A stretch of 36,049 bases of DNA. Source: CAYVQE01 sp964454005. GTDB lineage: Bacteria > Myxococcota > B64-G9. The translations under genes were made by a program, and so were the position numbers. The notes under the pieces are model-generated. The model was given only the letters and a program-made list of their open reading frames with translations, did no database searches and was not told where the DNA came from. The stretch covers positions 1 to 36,049 of the forward strand of contig CAYVQE010000052.1 in NCBI GenBank assembly GCA_964454005.1, given 5' to 3'. Below, in pieces: positions 15,045 through 22,965 of the stretch; the stretch's first letter is position 1, and each line of letters starts with the position of its first letter.

Positions 15045-18000
15045 GCAGCAGACCCAGCAGCAGCAGCAACAGGCCGGAGCCGGCCGGGGTGCGGGTGGCG
15101 CAGCCGCAACCTCCGCCGCCGTCGTCCGGGCCGTGGACGTTGAACATCCAGGTCTGGCTCCAGTCGCCGGCCAGGCCCTGGCTGTCGACCGCGCGTACCC
15201 GCCACTGATAGGCGGTGTCGAAGTCCAGCGTCTTGGTGACAGCGGCCATGACCTGGACCGTCCCCGGCATCACGTCCGGCATCAGCACCCAGGGCTCCTG
15301 CTGGCCCATCAGGCGCACCTCGAAGGTGTAGGTCAGCGCGTGGCCATCCGGGTCGACCACCGCCTCGGCGATCAGCTCCGGGTTGGCGGTGTAGATGTCG
15401 GCCATGTCGGGCGGGTTGATCAGCCGGGGCGCCGGCGGCGGCCGGTTGTCGACCTGGCCCTGATCGACCCGCAGCGCCACCGGCACCTCGAACGGCGCGT
15501 TGACCGCCTCGTCCGAGGCGATGCGCACGCTGCCGGTGTAGCGTCCCGGCTCCAGCCCGGCCGCACTGGCGCTGACGGTCACCCCGGCCGGGGCGGCGCC
15601 GCCGGTCGGGTCGCAGCTCAACCAGGCCGGCTGGCAGTCCAGGTCGAAGCCCAGCTGGCCGGAGCCAGCGTTGCTGATCTGCAGCTGCTGCGGCGCCGGA
15701 TCGGCGCCGCCCTGCTCGGCGGTAAACTCCAACGCATCCGGTGAGACAGCAATCGCCGGCCCGGCGCTCAAGGTCCAGTCTATGGTCAAGTGCAGCGGCG
15801 CGTTACCGGCCCGCGGGCTGTCGATCACCACCTGGGCCTGGTGCAGCCCGGCCTCCAGGCCGGCCGGGTCCAGGGTGGCGACCACCAGCGAGGGGTGGCC
15901 GGAGACGTAGGTGCCGCTGGGCGGCGCCAGCGTCACCCAGCCGGCATCCGTGCTCACCGACCAGTCCATGGTGCCCCACTGGGCGTTGGAGACGTAGAAC
16001 TCGACCTCGACCGGATCGCCGGCCACCGCGTCGTACTTCTCGATGCGGTCCGGGTCCACCGCCAGCTGCGGCTGATCGCGCACCTCGATGCCCAGCTCGA
16101 CCCGCACCGGATCGGCGCCCGGAGCGCTGATGCGGATGTTGCCGGCATGGAAGCCGGCGCCCAGGTCCTGCACCACCGGGGTGACGGTCACCGTCGACGG
16201 CGCGCTGCCCGCGCTCTGGCTCAGGTGCACCCAGTCGCCCTGCACCGCCGCGCTCCAGCTCAGGCTGCCGCCGCCGGCGTTGCTGATGGTGATCGACTGG
16301 CCGGCCGGCGGGTTGGCGCCGACGGTGTGCTCGAAGGCCAGGGTGTGCGGGCTGACCGCGATGAGCGCCGGGGCCGGATCGACCTGGAAAGTCACCGGCA
16401 CCGGCAGCGGCGAGTTGTCAGCCCCGGCCGCGGTCAGCAGCAGGTCGGCGCTCGCCGGCCCCAGCGGCTGGCCGGCCGGGTCGGCCCAGACATCGACGCG
16501 GGTGGGCGTGGTGCCGCTGGCCGGCGCGACCTGCAACCAGTCGGCGCCCGGCGCCAGGTCGAAGTCGAACTGGGTGGCGCTGGTCGACGAGATGGTCAGC
16601 TCGACCGGCGCGCAGGCGCCGCCGCCCTGCACCGCGCTGAATTGCAGCGCGGCCGGGTTGGCCAGCAGCGAATCGCTGTCGCTGCCGATGGTCACGCTGG
16701 CCAGGTAGCGGGCGTCGTCCAGCGACTGCAGCGCCCAGGGCCAGTTGGCCACGGTCTGCCAGTCCTGTTCGGACACCTGATCCATGGCGAACAGGAACAG
16801 ACCCACCGACTGGCCCATGGAGCGCTGGATGGGTCCGCTGCTCAGATCGAAAGCAGCCTCCAGCACCCGCTGGTCGCCGTCGCGGCCCCAGGCCTGGACC
16901 ACCCCCTGGGCCTCGGCGAAATCGCCGACCTCGCGGCCGCCGCCGGTATTGTAGTACGGGGCGAACCAGGCCTCGCCATAGGACAGCAGCTGCAGCTCGC
17001 CGTCAGCGCCGGCGGCAGCCGGCCAGATCCCGTCGTCGGCGTTGTCGATCACCAGCACCACCGCGTCGACTTCGTCGTCGTCGGCGTCCGGGTAGGCGAA
17101 GGCCATGTAGAGCTGGCCGCCGTCGTGGACCAGCTCGACGGTGGCCGTGCCCGGATCGTTGGGATCCATGTCGATGGTGGCGCCGCCCAGGTACTCGCCG
17201 GCGGCGATGGTGCCGTCGACGCTGGGTGCGGCGGCCGCGTTGTAGGGCGCCAGGGCCGAGGGCAGCTCGATGACGTAGGCCTCGACCGGCAGCGTCTGCG
17301 GCGAGTTGGCCGCCTGCGGCGCGCTGAAGGTCAGCTCGGTCTCGTGCACGCCGAGCTGCAGCCCGGCCGCGCTTGCGTTCAGGGTGATCTCGCTGGGCGC
17401 GGTGCCGGCCTCCGGGCCGACCTGCAGCCAGGGCGCGTCCCAGTCGACCTGCCAGTCCAGGCTGCCGCCGCCGTCGTTGCGCAGCTGCACGATCTGGCTG
17501 GCCTCGTCGTCCACCCCCTGGACGAAGACGAACCAGGGCGCCTCGGCCGGCAGGCCCAGCATGGGGTCGCCGCTGCCGGCGTTGGTGTGCATGGCCACCT
17601 CCGGGTCGCCGAACAGGGTAGCGGTGTAGAAGACCCAGCGCATGCCGCTGTCGGCGCCCAAGTAGCCGGCCAGCTGGTCGCGCGAGGCGTCGTGCATGGG
17701 GCCCAGCCGATCCTGGCCCGAACGGAACAGGGCGTCCCAGAACAGGCGATGGAACAGGTTGGAGTAGCCGCCCAGGCCGTAGCGGGTGTTCATCACCACC
17801 GCAAAGGCCCCGTGCTGGCGCAGCGTCATGTGCTCGGCGAAGGAGTCCTGCCAGTAGAACTCGCGATCGTATTGATCGTCCAGCCGGTTGTCGAAGGCGC
17901 CGCAATAGCAGCCCTGGCTGTACTCGAAGAAGTAGACCTGGTTGCTCATGCCGGCGTCGATCTCGTCCGCGGTCAGACGCATGTTGTAGAAGGTGTAGGA

Positions 18001-19431
18001 GTGGCCCAGGTGATTGATGATATGCGGCTCGGCGCTGATCTCGGCCAGCATGTCGCCGCCGTCCCAGGACTCGGCCCCACCCAGGTCGCGGTCGTAAAGG
18101 GTGCTGGCCTGGAAGAAGGGGTTTTCGGAAAAGCCCAGCGTATCGATCCCGTTGGCATCGGACGAGACCCGGATGCGCTCCAGGTAGCCCTTGCCCCAGT
18201 CCTCGGCGCTGTTGCCGTCGCCCCACAAAAACTCGCCGGCCATCAGCACCCGGTTCAGGTAGGCCGAGCCGGCGTTGCCGTAAGCCAGGGTCTTGCGCAC
18301 GAAGTGGCCCACCTCCTGGCAGGAATCCACCGGCGCCCGGCCCACCGACAGCTCGGCCAGCAGGTCGGCATCGTCGCCGGTCTCGCCGTAGACGCCGTCG
18401 CCGTCGGCGTCGAAGTCGCCGTCGAGCGCGGCGTAATAGAGATCGCTGGGCACATCATCGTCGCCCGAGCCGATGTTGCCCCACAGATCGCGCACCGGAA
18501 CCACCGGCGCCTGGGTCTCGCCGCCGACCTCGGCGCCGTCGGCGTCACCGGCCAGCAGCACGAACTCGGCGCCGTGGTTGTCGTACATGTCGCGCAAAAA
18601 GGAGCGGATGCGGGCGGCGTCGTCGGCGCCGGAGTAGCCCGAGCGGATCGACTCGACCGTCTCGATGCGGGTCGGGATGCCGCGGGCCTCCTTGTCGGCG
18701 GCCAGCGCCTGCAGGTTGTTCGGCCCGCCGCAGTCGGCCATGGCCTGGCTGGTCACGATGATGTAGCGGTAGTCCGGCGCCCGGTCGCCTGTCGGCCGCG
18801 GGGGGTATGCTGCGAGCGCCTGCGGGTTGGCCACCAGCGCCGCCACCCGCTCGAAGTCGGCCGCTCTACCACGGAATGCGGCCAGCTCGCCGGACGGTCG
18901 CCGCTCGGGGCCGGTGGTCACCCGGACGCGCAGCCAGGGTGAATAGGCCAAGCGGCCGCTGGCCGGATGGTAGACCAGCGGCGACAGCCGCAACACCAGC
19001 ACTCCGAAGCCGCGCAAGGACTGCTTCTCGGCATCCAGCAGGGGTTGCGCCGGGTAGGCGTCATGGCTGCCGTAGATGACCGCGTCCGGGGCGGCGCGGA
19101 CCCGCCGGGGCTGACTCAGCGGCTGCGGCGGCTGGATGGGGAACACCGCGTGCTCACCGGCGATGGGCACCGGCTCGGCCCGCTCGACCTCCACCGCCAG
19201 CGCGGTCTGACCGGGCGGCAGCAGCAGGCGCACCAGCCGCAGCGGCAAGGCCGGCGCGCCGGGTCGCCCCACGGCCAGCCCGCCGGCCAGGCGCAGGTGG
19301 GTGTAACCCTGGGCGTCCACCTCCAGCCGCGGCGGCTCGACCGCCAGCTCGTACTCGACCACATCGGCCCGCGCCTCGAAGCCGACCAACAAAAGCCCGA
19401 ACAGCAGGCCCGCCATGCCCATCCGTCGCAT
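14989..19431 (-). CDS. Gingipain-like (C25) protease with BACON-like repeats and a MYXO-CTERM-like tail
   Basis: This 1480-residue secreted protein has a signal peptide (1-22) and a propeptide-like region (about 25-200). A caspase-fold C25 domain follows (about 220-615), with the probable catalytic pair H477 in HLGHSY and C508 in SQGCYCGAF, matching the gingipain spacing C-x-x-G-x-F. Next are a beta repeat of BACON type (655-720), a CBM9/DOMON-like sandwich (735-915), four more BACON-like repeats (about 925-1320) and an Fn3-like domain (1330-1432). The end is a sorting tail: Gly-rich GCGC at 1441-1444, a Leu-rich helix (1454-1463) and Arg-rich residues. That tail resembles MYXO-CTERM/myxosortase signals. 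GGAGG 5 bp ahead sets the ATG at 19431. Its 3' end overlaps the 5'-nucleotidase gene by 56 bp. Confidence 0.9.
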   Translation of the reverse strand: MRRMGMAGLLFGLLLVGFEARADVVEYELAVEPPRLEVDAQGYTHLRLAGGLAVGRPGAPALPLRLVRLLLPPGQTALAVEVERAEPVPIAGEHAVFPIQPPQPLSQPRRVRAAPDAVIYGSHDAYPAQPLLDAEKQSLRGFGVLVLRLSPLVYHPASGRLAYSPWLRVRVTTGPERRPSGELAAFRGRAADFERVAALVANPQALAAYPPRPTGDRAPDYRYIIVTSQAMADCGGPNNLQALAADKEARGIPTRIETVESIRSGYSGADDAARIRSFLRDMYDNHGAEFVLLAGDADGAEVGGETQAPVVPVRDLWGNIGSGDDDVPSDLYYAALDGDFDADGDGVYGETGDDADLLAELSVGRAPVDSCQEVGHFVRKTLAYGNAGSAYLNRVLMAGEFLWGDGNSAEDWGKGYLERIRVSSDANGIDTLGFSENPFFQASTLYDRDLGGAESWDGGDMLAEISAEPHIINHLGHSYTFYNMRLTADEIDAGMSNQVYFFEYSQGCYCGAFDNRLDDQYDREFYWQDSFAEHMTLRQHGAFAVVMNTRYGLGGYSNLFHRLFWDALFRSGQDRLGPMHDASRDQLAGYLGADSGMRWVFYTATLFGDPEVAMHTNAGSGDPMLGLPAEAPWFVFVQGVDDEASQIVQLRNDGGGSLDWQVDWDAPWLQVGPEAGTAPSEITLNASAAGLQLGVHETELTFSAPQAANSPQTLPVEAYVIELPSALAPYNAAAAPSVDGTIAAGEYLGGATIDMDPNDPGTATVELVHDGGQLYMAFAYPDADDDEVDAVVLVIDNADDGIWPAAAGADGELQLLSYGEAWFAPYYNTGGGREVGDFAEAQGVVQAWGRDGDQRVLEAAFDLSSGPIQRSMGQSVGLFLFAMDQVSEQDWQTVANWPWALQSLDDARYLASVTIGSDSDSLLANPAALQFSAVQGGGACAPVELTISSTSATQFDFDLAPGADWLQVAPASGTTPTRVDVWADPAGQPLGPASADLLLTAAGADNSPLPVPVTFQVDPAPALIAVSPHTLAFEHTVGANPPAGQSITISNAGGGSLSWSAAVQGDWVHLSQSAGSAPSTVTVTPVVQDLGAGFHAGNIRISAPGADPVRVELGIEVRDQPQLAVDPDRIEKYDAVAGDPVEVEFYVSNAQWGTMDWSVSTDAGWVTLAPPSGTYVSGHPSLVVATLDPAGLEAGLHQAQVVIDSPRAGNAPLHLTIDWTLSAGPAIAVSPDALEFTAEQGGADPAPQQLQISNAGSGQLGFDLDCQPAWLSCDPTGGAAPAGVTVSASAAGLEPGRYTGSVRIASDEAVNAPFEVPVALRVDQGQVDNRPPPAPRLINPPDMADIYTANPELIAEAVVDPDGHALTYTFEVRLMGQQEPWVLMPDVMPGTVQVMAAVTKTLDFDTAYQWRVRAVDSQGLAGDWSQTWMFNVHGPDDGGGGCGCATRTPAGSGLLLLLLGLLLRGRCGRWGWAYRGRRRG

Positions 19432-19567
19432 CGAAGCCTCCATTCCCACGGTGTTTATACGAACCGAGCGCGACCCCTCCGCGTTCCGCTGCCCGGCGCC
19501 GATCATGGCATCTGACGGAGGAAAAACCGCGATATGCATCACACTCCGGCGAAATCCGGCCGGCCCG

Positions 19568-19596
19568 GTGACCCGCGCCTGCGGTCGTGTTAGACT
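19568..19596 (+). promoter_or_regulatory. Candidate promoter for the Asp-rich repeat lipoprotein
   Basis: GTGACC (19568-19573) and TAGACT (19591-19596) are separated by 17 bp, about 57 bp before the ATG. The -10 region, GTTAGACT, also occurs at 12953-12960 ahead of the 5'-nucleotidase gene, which makes a shared promoter element plausible. Confidence 0.35.
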
Positions 19597-19652
19597 GTCT
19601 ACGATTTCATGGGCAGTCCCCCCGTGGATGCGGGGCAAGGAGGAGGCATTCG

Positions 19653-22184
19653 ATGAAACGGCTCTGCCTGCTGATCGCGCTGGGTCTGGCCAGCGCCTCG
19701 TTCGCGGCCGGTTGCGGCTCGAGCAGCGATCCCTGCCATCCCAACCCGTGCAGCGGTGAGAACCGCACCGTCTGCGAAGTGGTCGGCGGCAACGCCGTCT
19801 GCCGCTGCGATCCGGGCTTCGTCGAGGACAACAGCGGCCAGTGCGTGCCCGAGGCGGACTGCAACCCACCGTGCGGCCAGGGCTTCCACTGCGCCGACGG
19901 CCAGTGTGCGCCCAACGTGTGCGACCCACCCTGCCCCGAGGGCGAGACCTGCCTGGCCGACGGCGGCACGGCCTGCATCTGCGGCAACGAAGGCCGCTCG
20001 TGCCAGCCGGGCTTCAAATGCAGCGGCGGTCAGTGCCAGCCCAACACCTGCGAGCCGCCCTGCGGCCCCGGCGAGACCTGCATCGACGAAGAGACCGACG
20101 AGTGCCGCTGCGGCCAGGGCCCGGCCTGCGGCGAGGGCGAGATCTGCCACAACGGCCGCTGCCTGGGCGCCTGCGACGACGGCATCGACAACGACGGCGA
20201 CGGCTGGACCGATATGGCCGACCCCGATTGCCAGGGCGGGCCCGGCGAGGCCGGCTTCGGTTACACCACCTGCAACGACGGCATCGACAACGACGAGGAC
20301 GGCGACACCGACGCCGACGACGCCGATTGCGCCGACGCCATGGACCCCTCCGAGGGCGATCCGGAAACATCGTGCACCGACGGCACCGACGACGACGGCG
20401 ACGGCTGGATCGACGACGCCGACCCCGATTGCCGAGACGGCGACCAGGAGGCGGGTTACGGCGACACCGCCTGCAACGACGGCATCGACAACGACGGCGA
20501 CGGCGACACCGACGCCGACGACGCCGATTGTGCGACGGCCGGCAGCGACAGCGAGGGCGAGGTGATCGACAGCTGCAACGACGGGGTCGACGACGACGGG
20601 GACGGCTGGACCGACGAAGAAGACCCGGACTGCTGGGACGGCGACCAGGAGGCCGGGCTCGGCGACACCGCCTGCAACGACGGCATCGACAACGACGACG
20701 ACGGCGACATCGACGCGGCCGACGCCGATTGCGCCTCCGCCGACGGCGACAGCGAAGGCCAGGCCGGCGACAGTTGCAGCGACGGCGTCGACGACGACGG
20801 GGACGGCTGGACCGACGCCGACGATCCCGACTGCATGGGCGGCCAGCCCGAGAGCGGTTTCGGCCAGACGCCCTGTAATGACGGCGTCGACAACGACGGC
20901 GACGGCGACACCGACGCCGACGACGCCGACTGCGAATCGGCGCTCGACATCAGCGAGCAGGCGGCCGCCGCCACTTGCAGCGACGGTGAGGACAACGACG
21001 ACGATGGCTGGATCGACGACGCCGATCCGGACTGCATGATGGGCATGGACGAATCCGGCACCGGCTTCACCGCCTGCAACGACGGCATCGACAACGACGG
21101 CGACGGAGCCACCGACAGCCAGGATCCCGACTGCGACGACGCGCTCGACCAGGACGAGGGCACAACACCGGCAACCTGCACCGACGGCGCCGACAACGAC
21201 GACGACGGCTGGGTCGACGGCGACGACCCCGATTGCATGATGGGCAACGACGAATCCGGCTTCGGCGTCGGCGAGTGCAACGACGGGCTGGACAACGACG
21301 GCGACGGGGCGACCGACGGCGACGACCCCGAGTGCGAGTCGGCGCTGCATCCATCCGAGTCCGGCACCCAGTCGGACAACTGCAACGACGGCATCGACAA
21401 CGACGGCGACGGCTGGATCGACAGCGCCGATCCCGATTGCATCTTCGGCAGTCCGGCCGAGTCCGGCTTCGGCACCACCGCCTGCAACGACGGCGAGGAC
21501 AACGACGGCGACGGCGACACCGACGCCGCCGACGTCGGTTGCGATGATGCGCTCGACGACGATGAGGACGAGTCAGTGGCCAACGACTGCAACGACGGCG
21601 TCGACAACGACGGCGACGGCTGGACCGACAGCAACGACCCCGACTGCATGGGCGGCACCGAGGAGTTGGGCTTCGGGGTATTGGCCTGCAACGACGGCGA
21701 GGACAACGACGGCGACGGTTTCACCGACGCCGCCGACCCGGGCTGCGACAGCGCTTTCGACTACACCGAGGGCGACTCCTCTTCGGAGACCTGCCACGAC
21801 GGGATCGACAACGACGACGACGGCTGGGTGGACATGGCCGATCCGGACTGCGCCATGGGCAGCGGCGAGTCGGGTTACAGCTACACCGTCTGCAACGACG
21901 GCCGCGACAACGACGGCGACGGCGACACCGATGCCGATGACACCGATTGCAGCGACGCCTTCGACATGACCGAGGCCCCCGACGACGGCAGCTGCCAGGA
22001 CGGCGTGGACAACGACGGCGACGGCTGGATCGACGGCGACGATCCCGACTGCGCCATGAGCGGCATCGAGGAAGGCTACGGCTTCATCCCTTGCAACGAC
22101 GGGGCCGACAACGACGACGACGGGCTGACCGACGCCGACGATCCCGGATGCGACAGCGGCTTCGACAACGACGAGGCCGGCTGA
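19653..22184 (+). CDS. Lipoprotein with 20 Asp-rich (MopE/thrombospondin-3-like) repeats
   Basis: This 843-residue predicted lipoprotein (lipobox AAGC, Cys21) has a Cys-rich, EGF-like region (about 28-170). Twenty repeats of the form C-x-D-G-x-D-N-D-G-D-G-x-x-D-x-x-D-x-D-C then run from residue 174 to the end. The D-x-D-x-D-G spacing resembles EF-hand, dockerin and thrombospondin type 3 calcium loops, and two flanking Cys per unit suggest a disulfide. Calcium binding and a surface-adhesion role are inference from the pattern. The repeats alternate between two types (see the repeat entry). It starts after AAGGAGGAGG and is divergent from the C25 protease gene, with 221 bp between them. No anchor or sorting signal is seen at the C-terminus, so attachment should be through the N-terminal lipid. 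Confidence 0.93.
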   Translation: MKRLCLLIALGLASASFAAGCGSSSDPCHPNPCSGENRTVCEVVGGNAVCRCDPGFVEDNSGQCVPEADCNPPCGQGFHCADGQCAPNVCDPPCPEGETCLADGGTACICGNEGRSCQPGFKCSGGQCQPNTCEPPCGPGETCIDEETDECRCGQGPACGEGEICHNGRCLGACDDGIDNDGDGWTDMADPDCQGGPGEAGFGYTTCNDGIDNDEDGDTDADDADCADAMDPSEGDPETSCTDGTDDDGDGWIDDADPDCRDGDQEAGYGDTACNDGIDNDGDGDTDADDADCATAGSDSEGEVIDSCNDGVDDDGDGWTDEEDPDCWDGDQEAGLGDTACNDGIDNDDDGDIDAADADCASADGDSEGQAGDSCSDGVDDDGDGWTDADDPDCMGGQPESGFGQTPCNDGVDNDGDGDTDADDADCESALDISEQAAAATCSDGEDNDDDGWIDDADPDCMMGMDESGTGFTACNDGIDNDGDGATDSQDPDCDDALDQDEGTTPATCTDGADNDDDGWVDGDDPDCMMGNDESGFGVGECNDGLDNDGDGATDGDDPECESALHPSESGTQSDNCNDGIDNDGDGWIDSADPDCIFGSPAESGFGTTACNDGEDNDGDGDTDAADVGCDDALDDDEDESVANDCNDGVDNDGDGWTDSNDPDCMGGTEELGFGVLACNDGEDNDGDGFTDAADPGCDSAFDYTEGDSSSETCHDGIDNDDDGWVDMADPDCAMGSGESGYSYTVCNDGRDNDGDGDTDADDTDCSDAFDMTEAPDDGSCQDGVDNDGDGWIDGDDPDCAMSGIEEGYGFIPCNDGADNDDDGLTDADDPGCDSGFDNDEAG
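20172..22184 (+). repeat. Ten two-unit Asp-rich coding repeats (about 160-bp higher-order period)
   Basis: Twenty Asp-rich units alternate almost strictly. Odd units read D-G-W-x-D-x-x-D-P-D-C and are followed by a spacer with E-x-G-[FY]-x-x-x-x-C. Even units mostly read D-G-D-T-D-A-D-D-A-D-C or a near variant and are followed by an acidic A-x-D-x-x-E spacer. The true period is thus a pair of about 54 residues, present ten times. The pairs have diverged in sequence, so this is not a recent slippage array. Confidence 0.9.
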
Positions 22185-22206
22185 CCGGCAGGCCGATCTT
22201 ACCGCC

Positions 22207-22965
22207 TCACTCGATCTCGCTCAGGTCGATGTCCTCGAGCAGGGCCCGGACCTCGGGATCCTCGAGGACCTCGTTCAGCTGCGGGTTGGCCATCAGTGCC
22301 GAGACGTCGCGCCGCTCCGAGGCCTCGACGATGGAGCGGTTGCCGAGCAGTCCCTTGATCTTGGGATGGGCCAGCAGGCGTTGCACCTTGGGATCATCGG
22401 CCACCTTGCGGCGGAACTCGGGGTCGCTGCTCAGCCGGCTGAGGGCCTCGACGTCGCCGACCACCGGCAGGTGCATGCCCCGCAGCACGTTGTGCTCGCG
22501 GGCCAGCGCCACCACCAGCGATTGATCGTAGCCCAGCTCGGCCGAGCGCAGCGGGCCGCTGAGGCGCTTCTCGAGCAGGGTGACCGCGTTGAGCAGCAGG
22601 AACAGGATCAGCCCGGCCTTGGCCATGCCGAACAGGGAGCCGGCCGCGCTGTCCCACAGCCGGCGGCGGCGGGCCTTGTCCGCCGAGCGCCGGCGGCGCA
22701 GGCGCCGCAGCACGCCCCAGCCCACCGTGGCCAGCACCATGTAGATCAGCAAGAAGGCGATGAAGGTGCCCATCACGTGACCGAGCAGCGGCGGGATTTG
22801 CAACCCGCCGGCCAGCCAGGCACCCAGCGGCCGCCCGACCAGCCCGGCCAGCAGGTAGGCGGCCACCAGGGCCGCCAGACGCATGGCCTGCATCCAGAAG
22901 CCCGAGATCCAGCCCAGCAGCCCGAACACCAACAGCGCTCCGACGAGAATCAGGTCCAGAGTCAT
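22207..22965 (-). CDS. CvpA-like membrane protein with an Asp-Pro-rich C-terminal tail
   Basis: This 252-residue protein has an N-terminal CvpA/colicin-V-production-type membrane domain with about four helices (residues 3-140). It includes the GWISGFWMQAMRLAALVAAYLLAG stretch typical of the family. The soluble tail (about 160-252) has a run of short helical repeats carrying DP or NP: SSDPEF, ADDPKVQRLLAHPKIKGLL, MANPQLNEVLEDPEVRALL. These look like the DP/STI1-type repeats of chaperone cofactors; this is a resemblance by eye. The ATG at 22965 overlaps the TGA of the upstream oxidoreductase gene (ATGA), so translation is coupled. It is the last gene of an Hsp70/J-protein/oxidoreductase operon. 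The function is unknown. Confidence 0.82.
   Translation of the reverse strand: MTLDLILVGALLVFGLLGWISGFWMQAMRLAALVAAYLLAGLVGRPLGAWLAGGLQIPPLLGHVMGTFIAFLLIYMVLATVGWGVLRRLRRRRSADKARRRRLWDSAAGSLFGMAKAGLILFLLLNAVTLLEKRLSGPLRSAELGYDQSLVVALAREHNVLRGMHLPVVGDVEALSRLSSDPEFRRKVADDPKVQRLLAHPKIKGLLGNRSIVEASERRDVSALMANPQLNEVLEDPEVRALLEDIDLSEIE

Noticed and set aside
15790..18942. A 1050-codon open frame on the plus strand opposite the C25 protease
   Set aside because: It has no recognisable domain, a His/Gln/Arg/Val-biased composition typical of the antisense of GC-rich genes, and lies fully inside a well-supported gene.
19599..21724. Long minus-strand open frames opposite the Asp-rich repeats, with Ser/Pro-rich or Val-rich repeats
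   Set aside because: Their repeats are the mirror of the Asp-rich DNA repeats. They have no start signals and no domain.
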